A stretch of DNA of 64,000 bases, from NCBI GenBank assembly GCA_017084465.1, contig CP070896.1, positions 2,283,001 through 2,347,000 on the forward strand, given 5' to 3'. The notes below the pieces were generated by a model that was given only the letters and a program-made list of their open reading frames with translations, did not search any database and was not told the DNA's origin. Source of the DNA: Lacrimispora xylanisolvens. GTDB taxonomy: Bacteria > Bacillota > Clostridia > Lachnospirales > Lachnospiraceae. Every line of letters begins with the position of its first letter. Within the stretch, counting starts at the first letter, position 1. The translations under genes and the position numbers were made by a program. Shown here piece by piece: positions 8,962 through 19,946 of this stretch.

Positions 8962-10273
8962 TTATTCTTCTGTTAAAACCTGCTGTTTGTTTGAAATCAG
9001 GACAAATGGGATATACACAACAAACGCCAGGAGGATGCAGATAATCTGTGTTACTGCTGCCCCTATATTTCCGCCGGAGCAAAGAAACGCCATAAGTCCC
9101 CGGAGGTGTGGTCCATGGTGCATTTACCACCATTCTTCCGCAGAAGCCAATCTTTGTCATGGCATAGGCAAAGGTAGCTGACACGGCCGGAGATATCATA
9201 AATGGAATGGCAAGCACCGGATTCATTACAATCGGAAGTCCGAAGGTCAGCGGTTCATTGATGTTAAACAATGCACAGGGAAGTGCCAGTTTTGCAATTG
9301 CCTTATAATCTTCACGCTTGGAAAAGAGCATGATGGCAATAATCAGTCCTCCCGTAATTCCAGCTCCGGTAACTGTTGAAAAACAGGACATGAAGGGAGT
9401 GCTGATAATATTGGGAATTGCTGTTCCTGCTGCATATGCAGCCTCATTTTCTGCAAAGGCAGCAAGAAGTATGGGCTCGTATACCGCCTTTGTCACCTGA
9501 GTTCCGTGAATACCAAAGGTCCATAAAACAGTGGTGATGAAAATCAGTGTAATGTATCCAGGGAAGCTGGTTAAGATATGGGACAATGGCTTCTGGATAA
9601 ATGCAGTAATTGCATTAAACAATGTCATGCCTGTCACCATTTCAAATATCATTCCCACTGCGGAAATAATAACTACGGTAATCAGAGATGGAAACAGGAT
9701 TGTAAAGGATCTGGCTACATTTGATGGTACGCCGTCCGGCATATGGATTTCCAGTTTTCCGCTCTTCACCAGCCGGCAGTAAATTTCAGTAGCTGCTATG
9801 GAAGCAAACATTCCTACAAATAACCCCTGGGCATTGGTATAGACTCTGGAAAGTACATTGGTAACCACCACTTCGGTTCCGTCCGCTGCCTTTCCGCTTG
9901 CTGTAAAGGCACAGAGGGAAATGTAGGCTCCCAGTGCCACAACCGGAAGTGCTTTATCGGTAATTCCGTGGTGTTCCCCCAGTTCCATTGCAATTAAGAT
10001 TACACAGCCGATTGCTATAAAGTTCATGGTTCCGTAGTTGGCTGCTGTAAACATGGGATTTAATTTTCCAAGAAAGCTTAAACCCGGAATGTTTGCAAGA
10101 CTGAAAAATCCTGGTGTTGTGTTGCAGATAACATTGGAAAACAGTGTACAGAATGAGCCGATAATAATTATTGGCAGAAGGCTCATAAATGCATTCTTAA
10201 TCGCTGCCAGATGTCTTTGTGTCTGCATTGCCCCTGCTGCAGACAGCATGCCGTTCATTAATTTGTCTTTCAT
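8962..10273 (-). CDS. PTS system lactose/cellobiose-type EIIC permease (frameshifted near the 3' end)
   Basis: Sugar-translocating membrane subunit, about 436 residues. The N-terminus (MKDKLMNGMLSAAGAM) and motifs such as GIHGTQ and NEPLTFGLPIVMNPVLAIPF are typical of the Lac/Cel EIIC family. After NAPWTTPPG the frame breaks at a C4 run (9098-9101). Removing one base gives LMAFLCSGGNIGAAVTQ and a normal end at 8962. The ATG at 10273 has GGAGG five bases upstream. A cre-like box lies at about 10311-10325. First gene of the PTS operon and divergent from the glycosidase gene. Confidence 0.9.
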
Positions 10274-10507
10274 CTTTTCCTCCATCTCCACCGTATAAAC
10301 GGTATTTGCATTAAAACGTTTCGCATTTCCCCAATTTTTGTGCACTTCACCCGTTTTATTGTTTTATTATCAGGTTTTCTTATGCGTATTGACATGTTAT
10401 CATAGTTGCCATTTAAACTCCATGTTCAGTTTTTCCAATTTCATAATGGCATTTTCTGCTTCTCCCCAGGGGAAACAGACGCCACCACCAATTTGGAAAA
10501 AGTGTTC

Positions 10508-10537
10508 TTGGATATTGATTTTCAGCTCTGCTATAAT
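10508..10537 (+). promoter_or_regulatory. Promoter of the 6-phospho-beta-glucosidase gene
   Basis: TTGGAT (10508-10513) and TATAAT (10532-10537) separated by 18 bases, about 50 bases upstream of the GGGAGGG ribosome binding site of the GH1 gene. Confidence 0.6.
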
Positions 10538-10561
10538 GATTACATGAAACAGAGTAAATAA

Positions 10562-12073
<1,512 letters not shown>

Positions 12074-12156
12074 GTGCATAAGTACTACAATCTATAGATA
12101 TGTATGAAGAAATATATATTAAAGTGTAAAATTACTAATATAAAGCAAACTATCTA

Positions 12157-12185
12157 TTGCAAGTAAACATAAGTTATGCTATATT
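12157..12185 (+). promoter_or_regulatory. Promoter of the putative antitoxin RNA
   Basis: TTGCAA (12157-12162), a 17-base spacer and TATATT (12180-12185), predicting a transcript start near 12192. The transcript would run to the strong terminator ending at 12292 and contains no good reading frame. Confidence 0.6.
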
Positions 12186-12198
12186 AAAACTATAAAAA

Positions 12199-12229
12199 GA
12201 GTAACCGCCACACAAGGTGGAAGCTCCCG
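12199..12229 (+). repeat. Leader repeat, copy 1 (antitoxin RNA 5' end)
   Basis: Begins GAGTAACCG and ends GGTGGAAGCTCCCG. Its partner lies on the opposite strand at 12434-12463, beginning GAGTAACTG and ending GGTGGAACCTCCCG. The two are imperfect inverted copies in the DNA, each placed at the same distance behind its own promoter. Confidence 0.6.
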
Positions 12230-12256
12230 TTGTAAGCAAATGTCCTAACGGACACC

Positions 12257-12292
12257 GCCTACCCTGGTTGCGTCAGGGTAGGCTATTTTTTT
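12257..12292 (+). terminator. Terminator of the small RNA
   Basis: Perfect 10-bp stem, GCCTACCCTG (12257-12266) with CAGGGTAGGC (12274-12283), 7-base loop, then TATTTTTTT. On the minus strand the same hairpin lies directly behind the toxin stop codon. Confidence 0.85.
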
Positions 12293-12387
12293 AACTTGTA
12301 CCCGATGAAGCGGGGCACGCTGTCTATGTAAGTTAGCAATGCCAAGATAAATGTTGCAAATAACAGCACATCTGCAAATGAAAACAT
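12283..12387 (-). CDS. Short hydrophobic peptide, putative holin-like type I toxin
   Basis: 34 residues beginning MFSFADVLLFATFILALLTY, with a single membrane helix and a basic tail ending in YKLKK. This fits the small holin-like toxin peptides of Firmicutes. A GGGGAGG ribosome binding site lies upstream; an in-frame GTG at 12396 would add VSD. The gene faces a convergent small RNA with its own promoter and shares the terminator hairpin with it. Expected effect of over-expression is membrane damage; this is inferred from size, composition and layout. Confidence 0.65.
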   Translation of the reverse strand: MFSFADVLLFATFILALLTYIDSVPRFIGYKLKK

Positions 12388-12433
12388 ATCCGACACCACC
12401 TCCCCTCTTATCATGACGTAAAGACATAAAAGC

Positions 12434-12463
12434 CGGGAGGTTCCACCCTGTATTCAGTTACTC
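12434..12463 (-). repeat. Leader repeat, copy 2 (toxin mRNA 5' end)
   Basis: On the minus strand begins GAGTAACTG and ends GGTGGAACCTCCCG; about 24 of 31 aligned positions match the copy at 12199-12229 on the plus strand. It is the start of the predicted toxin mRNA leader. Confidence 0.6.
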
Positions 12464-12471
12464 CTAAAAGC

Positions 12472-12500
12472 ATATTACCATATTTTACCAGACCAAACAA
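12472..12500 (-). promoter_or_regulatory. Promoter of the putative toxin gene
   Basis: On the minus strand TTGTTT (12495-12500), a 17-base spacer and TAATAT (12472-12477), predicting a transcript start near 12465 and a leader of about 75 nt before the toxin start. Confidence 0.55.
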
Positions 12501-12539
12501 TACTTTTACTATATCACTTTTGCTCATTGCTGACCCTGC

Positions 12540-14446
12540 TCACATAATCTGTGCTTCTTCCATCTGAGTCATCGCTTTAATAAAAGCATCATAATCCTGC
12601 TTTTTCACCAATTCCTGAATCTGCTTCTGGCTTAACAGAAAAGACGCAGTCAGCTGATAAAAGTGCTGAAGTTCTACACTGGTATGGTCTTTATCCGCTA
12701 TACACACCAGGAAAATGGCCCGGATTTTCTGATCTCCCCACTCCACCGGTTCGTCCAAAATCCCCACGCAGACAAAGGTCTCACTGCTCATTGCTTTATA
12801 GGCATGGGGCATCGCCACCTGATTGCCAAAGGCTGTTTTTTGCCATCCGCTCCCGCTGCAGCACTGACTCATAAAATTCCTGGGGAAGATTCTTCTTTTC
12901 AATCACAAACTGGCACATAAAGCGAAGAACCTCTGTTTTTGTTTTAAACTTTAAATGAGGCAGAAACAGATCACGTTCATAGTAGTTTAATACAGAAGAA
13001 GTCTTCTGGTCACAAAGGACTTTCTTTACATTAACAATGTCTTCATCTCCCAGAAAATATTCCACCTCCAGAATGGGAAGGGGAACTGAAACGGAAATGG
13101 GGACAGTTGTAAAGATGTAGTCGTATCTGGAAAAATCCATTTTGTATAAGCTTCCCACGTCACAGGCAATGATTTCATCGATATAATCTTTGAAGGAATT
13201 CTTATACTTATACTGCAAAAGCTGGGCACTTCCTCTGCCGGAGGAGCAGACCAGTATGATATTCTTTTTTTTGATTTCGGTTTTCTTACGTTCCAGAGCA
13301 AGTGCAAAAGCAAATGCGAAGTATGCCACTTCATCCTCAGAGAGAGATACTTTAAAGTGTTCATTCAGAACTGTGACCGCGTTACACGCCATAGTATAGG
13401 ACAGACAGAATTTTTCCTTTACATCACGGAGCATTGGATTTTTCATATCCATATCGAACCGGATGCGGACACTTAATGGGACCAAATGCTGGCTTAAGAT
13501 CATTCTCAGTTCTAAATCACTGCGAAAATCGAATTTAAATAAATCATAAACCCGCTCCAGCATGGCAGTTACCAGATCGCTGATTTCCTGGGTAATAATC
13601 ACATTTTCTTCTACATTTTCTTCCTCTAAAAACATTTTCTTACCTGCCAGATGAATGGCAATGTAGGCAACTTCATTTTCAGGGAAACTGATATGAAACC
13701 TCTCTTCCAGCTGTCTGGCTATTACCTGGGCTATTTGATATTCGTACCGCTCCCTTGGATTTTCCAAAAGCCCTTCCGGCATGGGAACATAGTGGCATTC
13801 CATAATTCTGCTGATGGCAATGTAAAGGTGGACTACCAGATTCTGATACGCCGCCCCGGTAATCATAAAATCATTTTCCTTTAAAACGGTTGAGACAATG
13901 GCAGCAATCTCATCCATGCTTTCATTCCCCTTATGAAATCTCTTACCTGAAAAGGATGCAATACAAAGTCTGGTATCAAATTCTTTTCCTTCCAGGCGAA
14001 TACCATAATTAGGCTTGCGTATTACGCGAATATTGAATTTTTAAATACTGTTCTACTTCTTTCAAATCTTCCGTCAGTGTTCGTTTGGAAATATACAGAC
14101 TTTCACTTAATTTCTCCAACTTTACATAGGACCCGCTGTTAATTAAGTACTCCAGTAAATACTGGATTCGTTCCTCTGAGGTGGAGGGTAAGTATTCTTC
14201 CGAGCCAAGTGCATGATCCTTCCGGCAGTAAGCCTCATATTTTTCAATGTCCTGAATATTAAGAAAGTAACCTACTCCATATTTCGACACAATAACAGCC
14301 CCATGGGGTTCTATTTCCTGATTAATTTCCTTTAAGAGATTACGTACCGTTTTTGTCCCCGCATGAATTTCTTCTGCAAGCATCTCTGCCGTATAGTAAT
14401 CTCTGTCTGATAAAATATCCAAGATCTGCTTCATTCGCCTGTCCAT
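12540..14446 (-). CDS. PRD-containing transcriptional regulator with EIIB/EIIA domains (two frameshifts)
   Basis: BglG/MtlR-type regulator of about 635 residues. The order is an N-terminal winged helix (MDRRMKQILDILSDRDYYTAE), a second helix-turn-helix, two PRD domains (phosphorylatable His in YIAIHLAG and nearby), an EIIB-like domain (NIILVCSSGRGSAQLL) and a C-terminal EIIA-type domain whose His lies in VAMPHAYKA. Frames change near 14043 and in an A6 run at 12836-12841. Sugar-dependent PTS phosphorylation would set its activity, so it probably controls the adjacent cellobiose-type PTS and glycosidase. Confidence 0.88.
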
Positions 14447-14705
14447 TTTTCTTCACCCCTGCCAATCACTATCGGTATTGTTCTATCCAATTATCTTCTA
14501 TACCCGGATTTGTTTTGTTTGTTTTTTATCATTTATCCGTGTCGATTATTGTTTTTTTATGCACAATTACATATTAACATAAATCATCTTTTAACTGAAT
14601 GAATCTTTTTTCCATTTTCAAAATGGTAATGTCTTCTTTATTTAATGAAATAAATATTACTGTACGCATATAATGAAATAGAAACTTATAGTCAAGGGAG
14701 TCTTT

Positions 14706-15308
14706 ATGATCGGAGAAAACGAGGACGCAAGAGGAATGATTACAATGAGCGGAAGTATTATGGAGGTACAGAATGCACTTGTGGAGGAGATGTATACTTC
14801 CAACAGCAGGACGGGATATCTCCTTATCTCTTATGCTGATCCTGGTGAAAACGATATGATAAACATCGAATTACTTCAATTAAATATTGGCTGGGAAACA
14901 ATCCTTATTAATCAGTTTGGAGATAACATAAGTTTATGCAGCATTACAAAGGGAAGCTATGTCAATGCAACTTTTTCCACTATGATGACAAGAAGCATTC
15001 CCCCCCAGTCAAACGCCTATCGGGTGATTGCCATGGTAAATGCCTTATCCTACAGTATAACAACAGACCGGATTCTGTTGGTTGATTCAAGCAACAACTT
15101 TATCTATACCGGGAATCCCAATGATGAAACAGAGCAGATGCGTTTTGTTATTACCAGTGCCACAGAAATTATAGATGAGAATGGGAATCCTCTGAATCTT
15201 GATGATCTTAAACCTGGGAAGATGGTCCGCATTAAGCATGCCAATTTTCAGACCGCAAGCATACCTCCCCAGACTACAGCATTTGTTATTGAACTGCTGT
15301 CTACTTAA
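14706..15308 (+). CDS. Hypothetical protein with two similar domains sharing a SIPPQ motif
   Basis: 200 residues, acidic, no signal peptide or membrane helix. The two halves resemble each other: each ends with a beta-rich segment and an IPPQ motif (TRSIPPQSNAYRVIAMV near residue 105 and TASIPPQTTAFVIELL at the end), each preceded by a 'GxxVxxxxx' stretch. This suggests an internal duplication of a small beta domain. The gene is monocistronic, with a -10 TATAAT near 14670 and GGGAG upstream of the ATG. No known family recognised. Confidence 0.75.
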   Translation: MIGENEDARGMITMSGSIMEVQNALVEEMYTSNSRTGYLLISYADPGENDMINIELLQLNIGWETILINQFGDNISLCSITKGSYVNATFSTMMTRSIPPQSNAYRVIAMVNALSYSITTDRILLVDSSNNFIYTGNPNDETEQMRFVITSATEIIDENGNPLNLDDLKPGKMVRIKHANFQTASIPPQTTAFVIELLST

Positions 15309-15315
15309 AAAGAGA

Positions 15316-15371
15316 GCTGCCGGCAATTTTTTAATCCACTTCAACAATGGAATGAAAAAACTGCCGGCAGC
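15316..15371. terminator. Long inverted repeat between convergent genes, probable bidirectional terminator
   Basis: GCTGCCGGCA (15316-15325) pairs with TGCCGGCAGC (15362-15371). One A-C mismatch and a T6/A6 pairing extend the stem; the loop is about 22 bases. It lies between the stops of the gene at 14706-15308 and the YitT gene. Confidence 0.5.
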
Positions 15372-15383
15372 CCTTTATATAAT

Positions 15384-16208
15384 TTATTCTACATCAAATC
15401 CCCTGCCTATGATGTTGTTACTTATGCTTGCGCAGATAAAGCTGTCATCATGAAAGGACTTTACAAATTCTTTGATTGCAATTAACTCCTGCTGATTTAC
15501 CACTGCCTGAATCAGCATCTTCTTTTTTACATTAGAAGTATCCATTCCCTGAATAAAGGTGGCTCCTCTGTTTAAATCATTGCGGATAAACTGTGTAATC
15601 TCTAAATACTGATCTGACATAATATTAACATTATAATATTTCTCAAATCCAATGATCAGCTTATCCGTTACCACGCTCTGAACGAAAGTACAGATGAGGG
15701 AATAAACGATCATAGTCATATCTCCATAGATAATGGAAGAGAAAATAACTACCGTATTAATAATTAAATAGTAGGATCCAATTGATAAACCTTTTTTTTC
15801 TTTCAGATACAATGCCACGATGGATTCCGGTCCATTGGCAACCCTCTGTTTCATAATAATACCGCCTGCGATTCCACCTACAACGCCGCCACTAATGGCT
15901 GCAGCGATAGGATCTGTGAGAAACTGCGGCAGATACCGGTTAACAATACCTACATAAAAAGTAAACATAAAATAACTGAATCCAGCATAAAAAATCTGTT
16001 CCTTACTATAGCTGAAAAATGCCCAGACGAATATGGGCAATGCCATAATAATCAAAAGCAGCTGTACATCGGCACCAGTAAGGCGGTTAAATACCGTCGC
16101 CAGTCCCCCAAGTCCGGTAGCGACTAAGTTGTTGGCATTTAGAATCTGGCAATATGCACATGCAGAGATAAACTGGCCTATTGCTATCCAAAAAAGCTTT
16201 TTCTTCAT
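15384..16208 (-). CDS. YitT family membrane protein
   Basis: About 274 residues from the ATG at 16208, preceded by GGAGAG. There are five to six membrane helices in the N-terminal 170 residues, including the Gly-rich GGVVGGIAGGIIMKQ segment and ANGPES, then a cytoplasmic C-terminal DUF2179-like domain (about residues 195-274) ending NNIIGRGFDVE. This is the standard YitT/DUF161 architecture. The molecular function of the family is not settled. It is followed by an inverted repeat and is probably monocistronic. Confidence 0.93.
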   Translation of the reverse strand: MKKKLFWIAIGQFISACAYCQILNANNLVATGLGGLATVFNRLTGADVQLLLIIMALPIFVWAFFSYSKEQIFYAGFSYFMFTFYVGIVNRYLPQFLTDPIAAAISGGVVGGIAGGIIMKQRVANGPESIVALYLKEKKGLSIGSYYLIINTVVIFSSIIYGDMTMIVYSLICTFVQSVVTDKLIIGFEKYYNVNIMSDQYLEITQFIRNDLNRGATFIQGMDTSNVKKKMLIQAVVNQQELIAIKEFVKSFHDDSFICASISNNIIGRGFDVE

Positions 16209-16469
16209 TGTTGCTCTCCTCATTCCAGTAGGTGATTTTATAGTTTTTGCGGTTTGTTATAATGCCTTTTCACCGACACCTATTATATAGATTTCACTCC
16301 TGTTAAGCAACAACATTAATTTGTTAATTTTTTGACTATTTTCTCTTATTATAAGCTTACATCGTTGTATTTTCCGAATATATCCTGCAAATGCCCATCA
16401 ATGTATCAAAACATCCCAACGCTATGGTGATATAAGTCCATAAAATCAGCTCTTCCAGTTAAAAGTTTG

Positions 16470-17509
16470 TTAAAATTCTACAAAGTCCCCTCTTTTTTCT
16501 ACCACGTTGTAACCAATAGAAGAAACACGGTTTCTCAGACAGACATTACACTCTGCTGCTTCTTCTCCCGTACAGATTTTATTATCATACAGCTCATACT
16601 TTTTCGGACACCAATGGGAGATAAATTAGGCATTAAAACATTGGAGCCGGATAGAATTCCTTTCTCTCTTCCCTTGGGATCTATGGTTCCTAATGCAGTT
16701 GTAGCCGGAATTAAAGCATTGGGAAGCATGAGCCTGAGCATTCCAATGAGAAACAGGGTTAAATCCATGCTACCAGCTGGAAAATCCTTAAACGGAGTTT
16801 CCTTATGTGGTATGAAAGGGCCGATTCCAACCATCTGAGGAGACAATTCTTTGATAAATGCAAGATCCTCTGCCAGACACTCAGGGGTCTGGTAAGGAGA
16901 ACCCACCATAAATCCAGTTCCTACCTGATACCCGATTTTCTTTAGATTTCTTAAACATTCCTTCCTGTTTTCAAGGGAAAGAGACTCGGGGTGAAGCTTT
17001 TTATAATGTTCTTCATTGGCAGTCTCATGACGCAAAAGGAATCGGTTGGCTCCAGCCTCGTAATACGCCTGATACTGATCGTAGCTTTTTTCCCCAATGG
17101 AAAGGGTAATGGCACAATCCGGATATCCTTCCCTCATGGCTTTTATAATATCAATCATAATTTCATCGGTAAATGCCAGATCTTCTCCGCCCTGAAGAAC
17201 AAAAGTCCGGAACCCCAGTTCATAGCCGTTCTGACAGCAGGAAAGAATCTCTTCTTTGTTCAGGCGGTAACGGCTGACGTTTTTATTGCTCCTTCTGATT
17301 CCGCAGTAATAACAGTCATTTTTACAGTAATTGGTAAATTCAATCAGTCCTCTGATATAAACTTCCTTTTGAAAATGTTCCTGGCTGGTTGTCTGCGCCA
17401 GGGAAAAAAGATATTCACTGGTATCTTTATCAAAATTTTCTATTAAATATATAAACTCTTCTTTTTCCAGATTGTGATTCTTATATAATTTATCAATCAG
17501 TTCTCTCAT
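16470..17509 (-). CDS. hydE: [FeFe]-hydrogenase H-cluster radical SAM maturase HydE (frameshifted at the 3' end)
   Basis: Radical SAM enzyme, about 345 residues, that takes part in building the diiron subcluster of [FeFe]-hydrogenase. The radical SAM cysteines are in NYCKNDCYYCGIR (CxxxCxxC). VLQGGEDLAF and the TGFMVGSPYQT stretch are typical of HydE. Near 16600-16604 an A is missing from a homopolymer. Across the break the sequence continues KYELYDNKICTGEEAAEC with the second cysteine group, and ends at 16470. HydF, HydG and the hydrogenase are not in this window. Biotin-synthase-like relatives are the main alternative. Confidence 0.88.
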
Positions 17510-17563
17510 ATGCCTCTGCTCCTTCTCCTGAAACGGCTACGCATATCCGTGCCTTATGTGTTT

Positions 17564-17591
17564 ATTCTAACATGTTTCCCCTTAACTGCAA
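17564..17591 (-). promoter_or_regulatory. Promoter of hydE
   Basis: On the minus strand TTGCAG (17586-17591), a 16-base spacer and TAGAAT (17564-17569), about 55 bases before the start codon. The rest of the gap from 17510 to 17852 holds only this promoter and the terminator at 17791-17841. Confidence 0.55.
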
Positions 17592-17790
17592 AAATGAATT
17601 TTCTGGCATTGCCATGTACATTCATAGTATATTGGTATGTTTAATACTATCATTTTCCTGTGCTTTGGGGAAGTGGGATTTACCTTCTTAACGAAAAACT
17701 ATACATTCACTAAAATTATACCATAAAAAGAGGTGTTTTTCTGTAAGTTTTCACAAAAATAACCCATTCAAAATGTAATGGATACTAAAA

Positions 17791-17841
17791 TAAAGAAGAT
17801 ATCTTTAGCTGCTAACCTGCTGCCAAAGATATCCTCTTTAT
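17791..17841 (-). terminator. Terminator of the metallophosphoesterase operon
   Basis: Inverted repeat of 16 bases (17791-17806 with 17825-17841, one mismatch) just past the phosphoesterase stop, followed on the minus strand by ATTTTAG. Confidence 0.55.
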
Positions 17842-17852
17842 TTCTATATTAT

Positions 17853-18710
17853 TCATAACCCCAATTCAGCTGCTGCATCTTCCCAATACGTTTCAGGAAG
17901 CATGGACCAGATACCGCTTCCTCCGTCGTTCTCCCATTTTTCAAGTGCAGTTGTAAGGCAAAGCATGGACTGATCAATTCCTGTAATCAGTGTTTTCTCA
18001 ACAATCCTCGTCCAGACACTGGCCTTTTCATTTAAATGGCTTTCATAAAGTTCCTTTACCGCCAAAGATTTATCATAATTCAACTGAACCAGCTCCGGTT
18101 TCCATAATCCCTTATCTCCGTGAAGAATACAAAACTGCGCATCTCCGCCATAATCCCACGGAACACCTACAGATCCCGTATTCACGTGAGTCTTTCCTTT
18201 ATATTGGAAGATACCCTGCCTATGAGTGTGTCCGCAGATAATAAGATCTGCATCCAAATGGTTCAGTACTTCCTTTGCGCTTTCACTTCCCAGGTGAAAC
18301 ACACCCCTGGTATTTTCTAATGTTCCATGGCAGTAATAAAAATCAGAATAACCTGCTATCTTCATTCTTCCTGACAGATCCATACTTTCAAAAAATTCCA
18401 GATCTGCTTTTGTTAGATGTTCGTAGGTATATAAAAGACTTCCGGAAGCAGAAGATGGAGACACCCAGCCATCTTCTGCCACGTTTTTGTGATTTAATAA
18501 ATAATCCTCCCGGTTCCCCCGTATAAAAGTACAGGGATACCGGTCTCTGATATGGTACAAAAGCTCCATTGTCTTTTCCGGGTATGCACAGTCACTGACA
18601 TAGTCTCCCAGAAACAGAAACTGATTCACCCCTCTTTTTACTGCTTCCTCGTAGCATGCATGAAACCCATGATAATTACTGTGTATATCGGAAAATACTC
18701 CTAATTTCAT
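17853..18710 (-). CDS. Metallophosphoesterase (YfcE/ApaH-like)
   Basis: 285 residues. The start ATG at 18710 follows GGAGGAGGCAG; an upstream extension of the open frame is non-coding. Metal ligands of the calcineurin-like fold are visible in order: GVFSDIHSN, FLGDYVSDC, IRGNRED, YYCHGT and ICGHTHRQG. The GHTHxQ ending resembles small cytosolic phosphodiesterases. The C-terminal 90 residues (after VGVPWDYGGDAQ) are helical and would form a lid. It lies 17 bases behind the Fe-S aldo/keto reductase gene on the same strand. Confidence 0.9.
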   Translation of the reverse strand: MKLGVFSDIHSNYHGFHACYEEAVKRGVNQFLFLGDYVSDCAYPEKTMELLYHIRDRYPCTFIRGNREDYLLNHKNVAEDGWVSPSSASGSLLYTYEHLTKADLEFFESMDLSGRMKIAGYSDFYYCHGTLENTRGVFHLGSESAKEVLNHLDADLIICGHTHRQGIFQYKGKTHVNTGSVGVPWDYGGDAQFCILHGDKGLWKPELVQLNYDKSLAVKELYESHLNEKASVWTRIVEKTLITGIDQSMLCLTTALEKWENDGGSGIWSMLPETYWEDAAAELGL

Positions 18711-18726
18711 CTGCCTCCTCCAACTT

Positions 18727-19870
18727 TTATCCCAGCAAGACCCTGGCTTTCTCCATTCGTTCAACAATTGGCACCTCAAATGGGCAACGGGTTTCACATG
18801 CCTTGCAGGCAATACAGTCAGAGGCATTGGATGAAAGATTTTCATAATGGGCACGTACTGTCCCAGGAACTTCTTCCTGCATGGCAGCCAGATCATACAG
18901 TTTATTTACCATGGCAATATCGATGTGGGCAGGGCAGGGTGCGCAATGACCACAATAAGTACACTGACCGGAATAGGCATGATGAGGGGCACTGGCAAGT
19001 ACACTGGCATAATCCTTTTCCTGTTCTGTGGCAGTCTCGTAGGCAAGAGCCGCTTTTACTTCATCTGCGGTACTTAAACCCACCATTATGGAAGCGACTG
19101 CAGGACGGGTGAGAGCATAATGAATACACTGCACCGGAGTTAAAGCCACTCCGAAAGAAGAATTTTCTGCAGAAAACAGCCTGCCGCCCCCATAGCCCTT
19201 CATTACAGTAATACCCACGCCTTCCCTGTCACAAAGCTTATAAAGTTCAGCACGCTCAGGCGCAATTCCATTTAAATCTTCCTGATAATTCTTTTGGAAC
19301 AATTCAGTCATATCCTCTGTCGGTGGAAGCAGATCGAATGCCGGGTTTAAACTGAAAAGAATCATCTCAATCTCTCCGCTTAAAGCGGCCAGTTTTGCAA
19401 CAGCAGGATTGTGAGTACTCATACCGATGTGGCGAATCACGCCTCTTTCTTTCAGCCCTCTGACGTAATCAATAAACTCCCCGTTCATAATTTTATAAAA
19501 TTCAGCTGCCTCATCCACAAAGTGTATCATTCCAAGATCCATGTAATCCGTCTGGAAACGGGTCAGCAGATCTTCAAAGGCTTCTTTTACCTTTTCCATA
19601 TCACGAGTTCTGACATACTGTCCATTCTGCCAGGTAGCGCCTAAATGTCCCTGTATGATCCAATGATCTCTGCAGTCTTTAATCGCTTCCCCCCAGATTG
19701 GTTCTCACATTTGGCTCTGACATCCAGCAGTCTAAAATATTAACTCCCTGTTCATTGCAAAGCCTTACCACTTCTTTTACTTCATCATAATTTTTACGTT
19801 CCAGCCATTCGCCCCCAAGACCGATCTCGCTGACCATCAGCCCCGTTTTACCCAGTTTTCGATACCTCAT
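18727..19870 (-). CDS. Aldo/keto reductase with C-terminal 4Fe-4S domain (frameshifted)
   Basis: About 380 residues. The start MRYRKLGKTGLMVSEIGLGG is a typical AKR N-terminus. The frame breaks in a run of six G (complement of 19689-19694) after NVRTNLG. Removing one G gives GEAIKDCRDHW and the rest of the barrel, with DYMDLGMIHFVDE. After about residue 300 come two ferredoxin-type cysteine groups (QCTYCGHCAPCP and CIACKACETRCPF). Such fused reductases are common in anaerobes; the substrate is unknown. Co-directional with the phosphoesterase. Confidence 0.9.
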
Positions 19871-19946
19871 TTTACCCCCTCCAAGTATTGTTGCATAGAT
19901 CCAATAGTTACCTGAAGTATAGCATATCCACCATATTTTATCCAGA

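Larger units (their letters stand above)
12192..12292 (+). ncRNA. Small RNA, putative type I antitoxin, convergent with a toxin gene
   Basis: About 100 nt between a good promoter and an intrinsic terminator, with no plausible ORF. Its 3' end overlaps the 3' end of the short hydrophobic reading frame on the other strand (stop at 12283), so the two transcripts are complementary across the terminator stem and beyond if the toxin mRNA reads through. This layout matches TxpA/RatA-like and Fst-like type I systems. The first 30 or so nt resemble the leader of the toxin mRNA (see repeats). RNA boundaries are inferred. Confidence 0.6.

Noticed and set aside
12245-12427. 60-codon minus-strand frame across the toxin-antitoxin region
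   Set aside because: It is out of frame with the hydrophobic toxin ORF, runs through the terminator and has an Arg/His-rich, unlikely composition.
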